Assembly (NCBI RefSeq): GCF_022539665.2
Contig: NC_081334.1
Location: forward strand, 4,303,424 to 4,367,423
DNA: 64,000 bases
Direction of reading: 5' to 3'
Source: Daphnia carinata
Taxonomy: Eukaryota > Arthropoda > Branchiopoda > Diplostraca > Daphniidae
Shown here: positions 42,483-55,837 of the stretch, one piece after another
Numbering within the stretch: the stretch's first letter is position 1
How the letters are laid out: every line of letters begins with the position of its first letter
Notes under the pieces: generated by a model
What the model was told of the DNA's origin: nothing
Databases searched by the model: none
Seen by the model: only the letters and a program-made list of their open reading frames with translations
Made by a program: the position numbers and the translations under genes

Positions 42483-45400
42483 TTTTTGTTGGAGGATCAC
42501 TCACGAATCCAACCTACTCGGGCATTCCGGCACGTCTAGTGTATATAGTGTATTTTGGAAAACGCGCTGGATATGGATCCGAGTGATGGTCTCTATCTCG
42601 TACTCCCCGAAAAGTCCATTAAATCTATATATACACACCAGCATATACGCAGTCGAGGTGATTCGATCCGTCAGGTTTGCGTGCATTTTGCACACACACT
42701 CCCGAAAGGAATAAAAAAAAAAGAAAAAAAAAGGGGGGGGGCCCTGGATTTTTTTTACAAACTCCATTAAAGCAATCGTAAATATTGAAGTTTACGTTGC
42801 TTAAAAGCATCTCTCGGTTCGTTTTTAACAGAAAAAAAAATTCCCTTACTCTAATGGCATCTAATGTGGGACATGTTTCATTAAGAGCTTTCATCCAATC
42901 TCTTAGGCCCGGTAATAATTCGATCGATAAATGGCCAGCAGCATTTATCCCGTTTTTTTTTCTTCCTTTATTTCCATCATCTTGATGAAAGTCCGTTGTC
43001 TTTTGATGTTGGGATCCGCTTTTTTTTTTCGCTGGCAAGGATCATCGGATGTTCTAGGTCGATACGTTTTTGAATAAATCATATGACTCCACAGGTGTGT
43101 GTGCGCAGAGAACGAAAGCCAGGGGGGGTTGGAGTAGTAACGCATCTGTTTACTTCCACATGAGCGTGTGTAACACATACGATCCGCGATTGGTCCACTT
43201 GAAAGAGTCTGATGGGATCCAGGCTGAAACTTTTTTTTTCCACATCTAAGTGAGGGGTTGGCTGGATTGTCTTTGTCTCCTAGCAGAGGGAGGGGGGGGG
43301 GTGGCGTATGCGACTGTGTTGTTGTACAACATCATTTCCGGTCGATGAAGCTGATGGTTGCAACTGGGAAGTGGGGGGGGGGTGTTCTATCGTCAAGCAA
43401 CTCTTCACTGACAGTACGCAATCAAGTATAGATAGAACTGGCAACTGAAACAACCGGGGGGGATTCGCAATGACTGTGAAAGATCAGTCGGTCACTCCCG
43501 TTTTCAGCCACCGATACGCGCGCATAACAAAGGGGTTGTTCTACATCCCTGTTCTTTTTTATTCTTGTTGATATGTTTCACACTACTAACAAATCCCTTT
43601 CTCCCTTTATGTATATATCAGGAAGAGAGAAAGAGAGAGAAAGAGAGAGAGAGGTGTCTAGGGTATTTGCTTGTTGTGTGCAGGTTGGCCGTTGATGCTC
43701 TTGTTCTATTATTGGGTTTTATGTAATATATAATAAAAGAACAACGAACGTCCCTATATAGCCCGTCTGGAGCTATATAAGTTTGATAAATAACGATGAA
43801 CGTTACACTCACATGAGCAATAAAAAAAAAAAAAATAAAGGCGGCGGCGTTGGCGGATGGTGTGCAATTCCAACACTAGTGCGAGTGAATGTTTGTAGTC
43901 TATAATGTATAAAGGAGGGCCTGCATGGCGAGAGAGGGAAGAAAAATTGGGTTTTATATGCAAACACAACAACAACAACAGGCGGACCAAAAGAATCCCC
44001 CTTCTTTTTCACACTTCCTGAGCGATCCTTTTGAATATTTCATAAGAAAAACGGGCGATATAGGATCATGCACGTCTATATCGAGGCCAGAGGCCGTTTG
44101 AGTTACTCAAAAACGTCCGTGCAGTTTGACGCCGGTTTTCGATAAAAAAAAAAGCGGAAGGAAAAAGAAAAAAAAAAAAGAAAGAAATGGGAAAAGCTTT
44201 ACGGATTTATGGCTGGGAAAATAAGATCCGCTTTAGCTCTGAGCCGCCCCTTATGGGATTTTTTTCTAGGACGAGGCATTGTTCACGTCTTTGAACGAAT
44301 ATATTTTTCTTGATGCCAGTACGGCGTATAGTGCTACTGATGTCATTATATCTTTTTATGGCCACACCTTAATCTTTTTTTTTTTTTTTTTTCAAATTCA
44401 AGTTGATGTTTCATTTTCGATCAACTTTTCATCTTCTTGACGTAATCCTCTTTTTATATCTTTTTGTTTAATTTTTGTCTTTTTCGGTGCGCCCAATCTT
44501 TTGAAAACGTTACCATGGAATGCGTTTCTTTTTTCTTTCTGAGCCGTGGCGTTACAAACTTTTGCCATACGATTCTAACTTTATGGGCATTTCGAACGTG
44601 AATAAAAACCCGTTTCCTTTCAATGGGAAACAAATGGCTCTTGTAGTTGCTGGTTGTAATCACCTTTACGCACACGTTCTTTGTGCGCATGCGCATATTT
44701 AATGAGATGCAGTCAGCCATTATATATAAAAAAAAAAACTCGTTCGTCTTTCAGCATTTTTTTTTTCTCGTGTCCTTTTGATTGGATTTCTTAAGGGAAA
44801 AAAAAAACGAATCAAAAGTTATATTACAAGGTTTTTTTTTGTTTTGTTTTTTTTTCCTTCTTCTATCGATGGGGTAGGGATGGGCGTTTTGTCGGGAGGC
44901 CTGCGAATCGTGACGACGCCCACCCGAAGATGAGAGAATTTCCATTTCAATAAATCGCTCATAAAAAAATAAGGAAAGGAAATAGGATCTCGTTCGAATC
45001 AACTGGAGGGGCACAAAACAAAAACACAATTTCAATCTCAAATCAAAATGTTGTTCGCAGACGGTCGAACGAGCCCAATGGACTTAATTTTTTATTTGTT
45101 GCTCGATGGCCTGTTGCTCGGCAATGCCATCAAAGTGTTATCGAATCTTGTTTTTTTTTTTTTTTTTTTTTTTCTTTAAAAAACGAATCTAATGGCCGTT
45201 GAGGATCTCTCACGACTTTGGATACGCCACTAATGAGTTTTTTTTGTTTTTTTTTTTCTCTTTCAAACGCTTATTTTTGAGACCAACTGTAAAGAAATGA
45301 ATGTTGTTAAACACGTGTAACGATGTATAGCTGCGGGAATGTTTCCGCGTATTTCTTGAATTATTCCGAAGAGTCACGGTGGGCCCCGAGCTCATTGATC

Positions 45401-46158
45401 TCTACGTTTTCTATAACGTCCTTTTGTTTTTGTTTCTTTCGTCGATTGGTTTATTTCGAGAGAAGGAATAATGAGTTTAGTATTCCGAGAAGAGTTAAAA
45501 ATAATATGCCGAGTGTTATGATGATGATTCGCTTTGTGTTCTTGGAAACCGGTTCGAAATGGATATTCAATTTCTTTTCTAGCAATCGATGACCATATGA
45601 TAACTTGCTTTAATGAGGCCAGTAACGAGAAGAAGAAACAGGATGGCGGGCATAGCGGGGACACTTGTCGAAACAAAACGGTGGGGCAACGATACAATCA
45701 CGAATTTCAAATAGAAATGGAAACTATGTCTGAAAAAGGAAATGATTCAAAGAGCATTTTTGGTGTATTCCGTTGTACGAGTTTTCCTTTTTTTTTCCGC
45801 TGTGACGGAAGGAATCCGAGAACTGAAGAGTTTAACGGCGTAGAAACAAAAAAAAAAAAAAAAAAAAAAAAAATAGATTGATAGCATTGATCTAGGGAAT
45901 GCGCTGTTTGATCCATGAACGAACGAACCAGTCCGGCACTGATCCGACTAGACAGTTTTTTTTTTTTTTTTTTTTTTTTTTATCTTTCCGAACATGTAAG
46001 AGGGGAAAATTGTTGTTGTTTTGGGCCTTTTAGACGTTGGAATGTGAAACACGAGAAACTTTAGAAACGTTCACAAAAATAAAAGGGGGAAAAAAAAAAT
46101 GGACAGTTAACAATGTACAAAGCCATTGTGGAATTTTGGTTTCAACTAGAAAGATTGC

Positions 46159-46175
46159 GCCAAGAGATGGCGTGG
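46159..46175 (+). promoter_or_regulatory. CTCF-like motif
   Basis: GCCAAGAGATGGCGTGG matches the AGATGGCG core with a CCA-type left flank. By-eye match; no gene is recognised nearby. Confidence 0.25.
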
Positions 46176-47390
46176 CATTCCGAACTTTTCGTCCGTGCTT
46201 CACCTGAATGATTCACGCCAAAATTGTTGTTGAATCGCAACGTGATTGCGAGTCTCTTCTTTTTTTCAAACAGCCCAAACTTGCAATCGCTTTATTTTGT
46301 CAACCAAACGCCTTATCGATGGCTTGTTCATTTTATCCGTTTGTTGCCGATCATCGTCACACAAAAGTCATTTTTTCCACCTTGTACATACCATGTAAAT
46401 AAATTGAGTCCTGCAAAGATGATAAAGAGTGAGGCAAAACATTTCACACACACACACACAAAAAAAATAGAAACCGACATTTTAAAAGTAGAAAAAAAAA
46501 AAGGGAATGTGATGCGATCGGCGTGACTGATGAGCGGCGGCAGAAAACGTCGTTCTTTTTTTTTTTTTTTCTTTCCATCTTCTCACGAGGGATAAAAAAA
46601 AAAAAAAAGTGTTTGCGGGTGGGCGAAGAGATCGCGCGCGCGCCAGTTCTTGTATAATGGCCGAAAGCGGCACGGTGTTTCATCATTTTTTTTTAAATTT
46701 TTTTTATTTTTTACTTCCCCTTCAAACTTTTTGGATAACCCCCCCGCGTGAAATGTGAAGGAACGAGTAGGAAATGTGTTTTGAAAAGAAAAAAAAAAAA
46801 AAAAAAGAAGGAATGAAACGTGTGTGATGTGGGAGGGTTGATGCGCATCCAAGTTAATTATACCATCAGCGCCATCCTCCTCTTTTTCTCGCCGCAACAA
46901 CATGCCAGGCTGGAAAAAAAAAAAGAATGTGGTAAACCTCAAAAAAAAAAAAAAAAAAATAAAATAAAATAATATAAAATAAATAACCAAATTTCTGGAT
47001 GCGCAATAACATTTTCATAATCTTTCGAGGAAATTCATCAACAACTTGGGAATTGCAGCTTTCGGCGTCGCCCCCCCCCCCCCTCTCTCTCTTGAAAACC
47101 GCAATGACCACCCTGAACTGATTCATCTAATATAGTTTTTCTTTTTTTTTTTTTTTTTGGTTAAAGAATAAAAAAAAAAAAAAAAAAGGTTGGCGCACTT
47201 TTTTTTTTCTGTTGGATTGTGATACTTTGATCGTAAGGATAATTTAGTGTTTGATTCCTCCTGGTTCGTATTCAAATCCGTATTTAATGGCGGCGAAGAG
47301 AAAAAGAGGAAGACAATGATGGATCTATCAGCAGCAAAATCATGGCCCGTTTGACCTCCTTTTCTAAGTACACCGCACCGTTCCGACTAT

Positions 47391-47395
<5 letters not shown>

Positions 47396-47423
<28 letters not shown>
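47396..47423. repeat. CA microsatellite
   Basis: Fourteen CA units, uninterrupted. Confidence 0.95.
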
Positions 47424-48191
47424 CTTTTTTAAAAATTTCATATAAATAAATTTTCCTCCAATTTTCATGTGTGTCTGGGGGTAGTGATCATTTCTCTTTT
47501 TTTTTGGCTCTATAACTAAATTAGTTGGCATTTCTTCTTTCTTCTTCCTTTTTTTTTTTTTTTTTGTTGAATTTGTTGGCTTAGTTAAACAGGTCGTCGC
47601 TTGCCTTTGTTTCATTTTCATTTAAAGTTTGAACTGGAATTCTAGTTGGACAGAGGGGGGAATTGACACGCAAACAAGTTGGACAATTAATCTATTGGTG
47701 GGCCCCGTCCAAATGCGGTCACTTTGACGTGATCCCGTTTGGCATGTCGATATTTTTCGAACAATTTGTTTTATTTTTAGACCAGTTTTTCTTTTCACCG
47801 CCCCCCCCCCCCCCCCCCACTTTTTTTTTCTTTGTGACGATTTAATTGCTTCGTATTTCTGGAAAAAAAAGGGAAGAATTTTCAATCTTGTCATCGAAAA
47901 TGTGCCTTGGGCTTCAGACACAATCTTACGTGTGTGTCTGTGTGTTTAAGGGCTTTTCTTTTTTTTTTTTTTTTCTTTTTCTTTTATTATTCCAGCCGAA
48001 CGGGCGACTAAATTGCTTTTTTTTTTCTTTTTCCCCTTCGTTTTTTATCCCCCCCCCCCCCTTTGGCGTGTTTATTTTTTTTTTTGCGCCTCACGGCGGT
48101 GTCGGCGTCACTTGCAGAAGCGACGCCCTCAAATATCCAATAATAATGGCTTCGATGTACTTTGCTCTCTCATTCCGCCCTTATTCTCCGT

Positions 48192-48214
48192 ACACACACA
48201 CACACACACACACA
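48192..48214. repeat. AC microsatellite
   Basis: About eleven AC units. Confidence 0.9.
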
Positions 48215-49008
48215 ATAGATAGAGTTGACGATATAAATACGGAACTTCATTCTATCCAGAGGAAAAGAGAGGGGGTGGGGGAAAGCTTTTTCTATTGTTG
48301 CGTGTGTCCTTCGAAAATTGAAACGAGAGAAAGGTAGAAGAGGAGGGTGTCGGGGAAAAAAAATGCAAGGAAAAATTGGATCCAGCCTCTTGATGACGTA
48401 ACCGTATAAGATCAAGGGGGTTGCTTTCCTCTTCGACTGGTTGTCAAACGGATGAGGGAAAGAGAATGAAAAATTGGGGCCAACAGGGGGACGTCCAAGT
48501 GCAAACAAAACAATAGATTGAGAAATTTTTTTTTCAACAGTATAAGAGGGTGGAGGTTTGAAACAGCTGCGCAGCCTGGCGATGTATGGAGGTGCGTTGG
48601 CATATCAGTTGATTAAGAAAGGACTTGAATGTCTAATGAGGTCTCTGGCCAGGGAGGGTGGGGTTCAATGACGCCATTGTGAAATATTCCAAAAGAAAAA
48701 GGGGAAGTCGGTCTCCATTTAAATTGATGGAAAAAAAAAAACATTTCAATTGTTTCCCTCACGCATGTCATTAACGCTTTTAATTAAATATACCCAAGCA
48801 GTGTGTCGATTCTCCCGCTTTTTTTTTTTTTTTTTTTTCAAAAATAATTTTAGAAAACGAATATTTCCCTTGAAAACGTTGGATGTGGGCGGTGCATTTG
48901 TAGACCCCACCTGACCTTATTGACGTGTGGAGTAGTACACGATGTGTACCGGTAAAGTACACGTACCTTTTTACACTACCCCGGCTATTGTAATTTGGGT
49001 TTAAACAG

Positions 49009-49050
49009 GAGAGAGAGAGAGAGAGAGAAAAAAAAAAAAAAAAAAAAAAA
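49009..49050. repeat. GA microsatellite fused to poly-A
   Basis: Ten GA units run directly into an A-run of about 23 nt. This composite abuts the candidate exon at 49051-49133. Confidence 0.9.
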
Positions 49051-49133
49051 TAGGCGTTATGATATGCATCGGGATCAGGTGCCGAATAGGATGGGGGTGT
49101 GGATGAAGCCGCGAGTGCCGCCGCCAACCGGAC
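49051..49133 (-). other. Candidate exon after a strong acceptor
   Basis: On the minus strand a long pyrimidine tract ends in TTCTTTACAG at 49134, followed by a GC-richer open stretch. One frame reads VRLAAALAASSTPPSYSAPD and continues open into the poly-T; another ends at a TGA after 18 codons. No donor is visible before the T tract, so it may be a terminal exon. The peptide is not recognised. Confidence 0.25.
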
Positions 49134-51423
49134 CTGTAAAGAATAGGAAGAGAAAATGAGACGGGGCTTTCTTTCTTTTTTTTTTTTATTTTCTGGTTGG
49201 GGTGTTGATGGTGTCGGAGCTTGTGTGTGTGGTAGAGAGGGAGAAAAAGAAAAAGAGGATCCGCCCACTTTGGAGTCGCTCACCTTTTGTGTGATCCTCC
49301 TTTTATTTTTCTACCTTTGTGGTATTTCTTTCCATTCGTCCATCCTCTTTGATTCTGTGTACTATTGCGGGTTGGGTTTCCTGCTTTTCTCCCCCCTAAA
49401 AAGATGCGTTCTGTTCGGTCCTGCATTTGCTTATATTATACGAAAGCCGCACTTTATGCACATGACTAATTAGTAATCAAGACTGACCGCCGCTTTAGCC
49501 GCTAACCAATCCCTCCCATCTAAATTTGTTTTTCTTTTTTCTTTTTTTTTTTCCTGCCCAATTTCCATGTGAGAAGATGGCAAAGGTGAGAAACGATCGG
49601 TGTCGGGGCTTCTTTTTCGTTAGCTGTTTTTTTTTTTTTTATTACATCCCACCCACCCCCACAGACACTCCCATCATTTTCTTGTGGTTGAACGGACGAC
49701 ACCGCCAGCTTATGCGCAGTTTTTGCTTTTCCATTTTTTCAAGAATAATTCGAGACCATCGATTTTGTTTCGTATGCCCACCCCCGCTGGTGTGTGGTGT
49801 TGCATATCCGATGTTTAAACTCTTGGTATTTAAAAAGAAAACAGGACGCAATGGGAGGCAACGTCGGCAAATGTGATTAGCTGATTAGGCCTTTTTTTTT
49901 TTTTTCTTTTTTTTTTCTTTTTCGTTTCAACATTTCCTCTTCAATTAAAAAGAACGGAGCGTCGAAATGACAGGCGGCCGATGGAGAACGTGAATCGATT
50001 TCTTGCTTATCGTTTTTTTTTCTTCTTCTTCTTCTTTTTCTTCTGGAAAACACCCCACTTTGAGGCAATTCGAATAAATGACCTTTCAACTTTCTCATTT
50101 TTTACGATAGCACGTCCGTCTCATTAGTTTGTCTTCATTTTTGACTGCGTTTTTTTTTTTTTTTTTTTTTTTCTTTTTCGAATCGACTTTTTCTTCGTTA
50201 GGAAAAATAGAAAAAAAAACAAAAAAAAAAAACGAAAGGGAAATTGAGAAACGTAAACAAAAAGGTTCTAATTTGACCTTAGTTAACTAGCCGTCCGTGA
50301 CGAAATGATTTTCGCTGGGTGTCGCAAGATATTTACGATTTCATTCTTCTCGTGTGTACACCTTCAAAAAAGAAATCCAAACGCAAATTTGAATAATATT
50401 TTCCCCCAACTGACGATCGATTGCGTCACACCCTTTCAACGTTTGGCCGTCAGATCTAGCAAATCGACACACACACACACACACACACTAAGGGCAAAAA
50501 AAAAAAAAAAAAAAATAGTAAGTCAATAGCGTGATTCGATATTTGTTGTCGTGCGCTGCTGATAGCTTTTCTTTTTCGCTCGTTTAAAATAGAAGAAAAG
50601 CTCTTTGCTGATGCGGAGCGCACAAAGAGGGTAGAGGAAATGTTGTTGCGACTTGTCGACAATTGAATCAAGCGACGAGCAGCAGGAGCTTTTTGCCTTT
50701 CGTTTGGGTGACAACATTTGCCTCGCATTCGACGTCCTCCTTCGTCGAGAGGGGCAACTCTCTTTTCTACTAGTCCAATTCACTTTGATTCGCCGTCCCA
50801 AATGCAATTTCAATCATTTTGCTCCACTCTCTTTTTTTTTTTTTTTTTTTCTTTTTTTTTTCTTTGCCCGATTTCTTATTTTGAAATCTCTGTTTTTATT
50901 CGGGGGGAGGATTTCGGAACATCTTGTTTCAATATTTTATTTTATTTTTCTTGTGAAGGTAGAGCATTTGAATGGAAAGCTTTTATTTCCGAACTGTAAG
51001 AGTTGAGTCTTTTGTTGGGACAAAAGAACATTTTCTTTTCCCTCTTATTTCATTCCAACAAGGCTGAGAGATGGTATTATATCAATAGAGTTTGGGTGGA
51101 CTCACTGTCTCGCCGCCTGCTATACACATGGACCAAAAAAAAAAAAAAAAAAAAAAAAATGATTTATAATAGCCAAAGAAAAAGAGTGAAACAATAAGCT
51201 TTTATTCTGTTCCTTTTTTCTTGCGATTCTTCTTCAACGCTGATGGGATTCGACGGAGCGTGAAACCGACCTCGCAGCAGAGGAACCGTTTCTCTTGTGT
51301 TTTATTAGTTCCTTTTTTTGCTGTATGAACAGAGGGGCTCACCGATTGTACATGTAGACCGACAATTTTTTTTTTGTTTTGTTTTCTCAAAATGCTTGCG
51401 ATTTATTACACCGTACTTCCATC

Positions 51424-51458
<35 letters not shown>

Positions 51459-51819
51459 CCGTTTTGAGGGTTTATAAAAAAAAAAAAAAAAAAAAAAAGA
51501 GAAAATTGTACAACAAAAAAAAAAAAAAAATGAAATCGCCGACGAAAAGGGACTAATAATACAAGATAGAAATGGGGGGGGGGGGGCTTTCCAATCCCGT
51601 TGGAGAAGAAGAGAGTCTGGAAAGACAGTGATTTACGACAGGCCTGAAAAATTCCTTTTTCTTTTTTTTTTCTTTTTACTTTCTTCCATCCGGCAACGTA
51701 TATATAGATTTATATTTATATACAACTATATAATAGTAATAACTGGCTGGGGGATGTAGATGTCGACCATGTCGATGTGTGTATCGTATCGAACGGTCCT
51801 TTTTCTTCTTCTCTTTTAC

Positions 51820-52251
51820 CTTTCGGATGGACCGTTGGCCATCTGACAGTACAACCGGCTTGAGGGAGAGCCTTCAAATGATGCAGCTGCCTCTCAGCCA
51901 AAAAGAAGAAAATGCTTCTTAATAAAATCTGGGTACGAGCTACTTCTGCCGACTCTTTCGTTCTACGGCGCTTTTTCTTTTCAAAACGCAACAAGTTTAC
52001 GATTAGGGCATAACTCACGTGTCGAAAATGAAAAGGAAGGGTGCGGGGCAAATCGTTTTCCTGTAGAGAAGGATGTGTAACAGGGCAAATCATACGGTTC
52101 CTAATCAACAATTCCGGTGTGCCTTAAAAGGCGGACGTACAAAAAAAAAAAAAAACGGCCCCCCTCCCCCTGTATAAAAGAAATGCTTTCAAAAATGAAC
52201 GCAAGAATCAAAAGTCTAATTCGCACGCTCACCTGCTGCCGTTGACGTCAT
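51820..52251 (-). other. Candidate pair of coding exons
   Basis: ATG at 52251 opens MTSTAA and splices at a strong donor (GCAG|GTGAGC, exon end 52233) over a 340-nt intron to an acceptor TTCTTTTTGGCTGAG. The next exon, 51820-51892, reads EAAASFEGSPSSRLYC then QMANGPSE in the same frame, with a donor CGAAAG|GTAAAA. Composition differs from the homopolymer-rich surroundings. I do not recognise the protein and found no third exon in the right phase, so this could be the 5' end of a gene with long introns, or chance. Confidence 0.3.
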
Positions 52252-52357
52252 CTCAATGGGATCAATCAATTTCAAAGCGTGTGAAGATGTGTGTTACAGA
52301 ACCCGTCGTCCTTCGTTCGAACTCGAGGTCCGTGAACCTCTTTTTCTTTATCGTTTT

Positions 52358-52361
<4 letters not shown>

Positions 52362-52396
<35 letters not shown>
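52362..52396. repeat. CT microsatellite
   Basis: Seventeen CT units, uninterrupted. Confidence 0.95.
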
Positions 52397-52397
<1 letters not shown>

Positions 52398-52792
52398 ATA
52401 AAACATCGTATTTTGCATAGCCTTCTGGCGGTAAACGTCAAAACGCGGAACGATGATGATCGTAGGTAGTAAACAAACGCATATGTACGTGTATGTATTA
52501 CGATCTGATGATTATTCAATGCTACGACGATGACAAATCTCCTTCCTTCACTTGTTATTATACATTTATTTTTTTTAAATTCTTAGTTTAGTTTGCGCTC
52601 GTGGCCAAAGAAAAAATGGCCAGCCTGGTTTTTTTTTTTTTTTTTGTGGTGTTGTTGTTGTTCGAGATGGTGGGCGGCTCTTGTAGCCGAAGAGATGGAG
52701 AGGGTCTTGTTCGGGTGGCGGCGGGGGGTTATGTGTTACATTACCGCATCAACTTGTTCCCAACAGCTTGAAGGTGTGAATCGATCACAATC

Positions 52793-52829
<37 letters not shown>

Positions 52830-54550
52830 TAGCTGAAAGAAAAAGAAAAAAAGAAAAAAGAAAAAAGAAAAAAAAAAAGTTGTTTGACACGGAACAGAAG
52901 ACAACTGGTTTTTTTTGGCAAAAAAGAGACGACCTCTTTGGCCGTGTTATTCAATCGTCTGATTTCCTTGTCACGAAACGGCTGGCCCGTGGAAATGTAC
53001 CCGAGTCTTGTAACAACAAACACGCCAATGTTACTCGCCTAAACGGAGGAGAATATTCACGCGTTAAAATTTCTTTGCAAAAAACGTCCGGCTTTTCTCA
53101 TTCCGTGAGCACAAAAATGCGTTTCGATGTGAAAGGCAATCGTTTTTCACTCACGTTCCTTTTTTTTTTTTTTTGGAAAAGGAAGAAATGTTTTGAGTTT
53201 GCAATGTCGGGACAGACATTGTGAGCCTTTGATAGATGTCGCACCAGCATTTTTCTTTGTGCCCCGTACGGCTGACCATAACAGGCCGAACAAAAGTTTA
53301 AAGAATGGAACACGTTGTTTTTGAGATTCCACACAGAGACGCTAAACGGAAACATCTTCGTGTGTGGGTCTCTTTTCACGTGTGATCGACTGGATTGCGT
53401 CTCACGTGTGTGTGTGTGTCTGTGTATGTGTGTCTGTGTGTTCCAATTGCCGAGGCATTTCTCAGTTGGCTGGAATGTCGACGACGCACATTTACAAGGT
53501 CTGCAGAGAAAGAGAGAAATGAATGAAACGGGAGAAAACATTTTTCAAAGTTTCCAACAACAACAACGAAAAGGGGGGGGGACGTAAACACGCGAGGTCG
53601 GCGCCGTGAAGACGACACACACACACACACACGGCCATTGCTGAGTAACCACACTCATTTGAAGATGACCACGACTTTTTGTTTTCTCTCCCCCCTCATT
53701 TTTGTGTGTAGATGAACGTTTAGGAAAAAAACAAAACAAAAACGTGTGGCTTCTTTTTCTTTCTTATTTTTTGGAAAGGAAAAGAAATGCTGTCGTTGTT
53801 TCACGGTAGATGAAGATGGAGAAGAAGGTTGCACTTGCGTGTCTGCTGTTATTTCTCGTGTCGGAACAGATCACGAAAATGCGGCAAACGCCACATCGCG
53901 AAGAAGAAGAGAGAAAAAGAACAGACTCTCGTAATGAGTTTTGTGTTTCTCTTTAGTCACTACATTACCACTGTGTGTGTGTGCGTGATTGTTGTTGCCC
54001 TCTGCGACTTCATCTTTTTTTTTTTTTTTTTTTTTTTTTTTTCTCCTCTCCAACACGAAACAGAACCGCAATCGGGAAACGACTTAAGAAAAAAAAAAAA
54101 AAAAACACCTGCTGTTCTATTCTTTTTTCACTGACATTTTTTTTTTCAAATGGGACTAAACTCTTATTCGTTTTTCTCTGCTTTTTTTTTTTTTTTTTTT
54201 TTTTTTTTTTGGGTGGCCAATGATGATGACGATATTGATTAATAGGAATTTTGTTTCAAAAAGACGACAAAAGAAAATCGTGCGTCGATCCCGGAATGTT
54301 CCGAAAGAGTTTTTTTCTTTTTTTTTTTTTTTCTTTTAAGGATATTCAAAAGAAGAAGAAAAAAGCGATGGAATTAAAAGAACCCCCCAGCCGTTCCTTC
54401 TCTCTGACCAAAAAAAAAAAAAAAAAAAAAAAAAAACTTCCAGCTGAGCTAAAAGTCGTTTGTCACGACCAGCCACTGCCATGCAAAGCGGGACGTATTT
54501 TTCTCAAATCTCTCTCTCTCTCTCTCTCTTTCTAGTACTACGTATACATC

Positions 54551-54581
54551 CTACTATATAGACAGTCAGTTTATATAGTAG
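54551..54581. repeat. AT-rich hairpin
   Basis: Arms CTACTATATA (54551-54560) and TATATAGTAG (54572-54581) are perfectly complementary around an 11-nt loop. Confidence 0.8.
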
Positions 54582-55788
54582 TATATAAATTTAGAAGAAG
54601 AAGAAGAAAAAAAAAGGATTTCTTTTTTTCGGGGGAGAAAGAAAAAGCTTCACGCGGTCCATCAAGAATTTCCTCCTTTCGTAATGAACTCTCTTATCTT
54701 TCGTATAAATCTTTGACGTCCCTTTTTCTTTTCAGACTCTCGTTTTTTTTGTTAGTATTTGTGAACTCGTTGATTTATCTGAACGGTTTTTTTTTTTTTT
54801 TTTTTTTTTTTTATAAAAAAGGAAACGAACGAAATTTGTGTGCATCCCCGTTTCAAGTCTGTACGTAAAAAAAAACAAAAAAACACGATGCAAGCAACGT
54901 CAAAGACATAGTGGTTCTAGTAATAGCTACTACAATCATCCCTATTCAATGCCTATCCTGTTCATCGATCCATCTTCAATACTCGAAGCGATTCTTATTT
55001 TTTTTTGTCATTTTTTGTTGTTGCATAATTTATCGATGGCATCTCGCGCGTACCATCGGCCTTCTCTTTAAAAAAAAAAAAAACAAGAAAATGATTTGAA
55101 TACATCCGGCGGTGATCAAGAGTCCCGTTTTGTTTTCTGCTCGCTAAGGCAACAATGATGAAGCCGATTCCGTGTGACAGAACCCTCCCCTTCAGAAGAA
55201 AAAAACAAAAACAAAAAAAGAAGAAGACGGAACCGTCTCGGGTTGTTTTCGGTCGTGATTACAAAGAAGAGAATGGGGAAAGGGGAGGGGGGAATGTTCG
55301 TGCTGCATTCCAATGTGTGACGGTTCGTGTGTTTTCATTTTGCATCGTGAAAAAGAGCAGCAAGACAGAGACAAAGTCTCACAGGAGCGTCGTGCCACAC
55401 AACCGGTGTCTGTTCGAACCCAATTTTTTGTTGTCTTTTTCTTTTTTTTTTTTTTTCACGACATTGGGGGGGGGGGAACGAGAAAAATGCTGTCGTTGAC
55501 ATTTGCAATAATTACGTCTATTTTTCTTTTTTCTTCTTTTTTTGGCTGCGAGATCGAGTCGATTGCAGATGATGTCGGATGAATGCGAAAACGCAACTTT
55601 GGCGGCATTGTCGGTGTCTCTTGTAGGCGCTCCGTTGCTCCTTCCACTTTGATTCTTTCTCACAGATAACGGACTCTAGAAGGATCGGAGGGGGAGATGA
55701 GAAAAAGGAACCTGTTGGGCTTGACCTTTGCCCAGCAGCTCATCCCCGAAAAGTTTAGGAAACATTTCTCTTTGGCGTGATGGATTTT

Positions 55789-55792
<4 letters not shown>

Positions 55793-55836
<44 letters not shown>
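55793..55836. repeat. TG microsatellite, 22 units
   Basis: Longest dinucleotide array in the window (44 bp), preceded by a T-run. Confidence 0.97.

Positions 55837-55837
<1 letters not shown>

Noticed and set aside
52310-52335. tRNA-like T-loop word GTTCGAACT
   Set aside because: Flanking bases do not pair as a T stem and no anticodon or acceptor arms are found.
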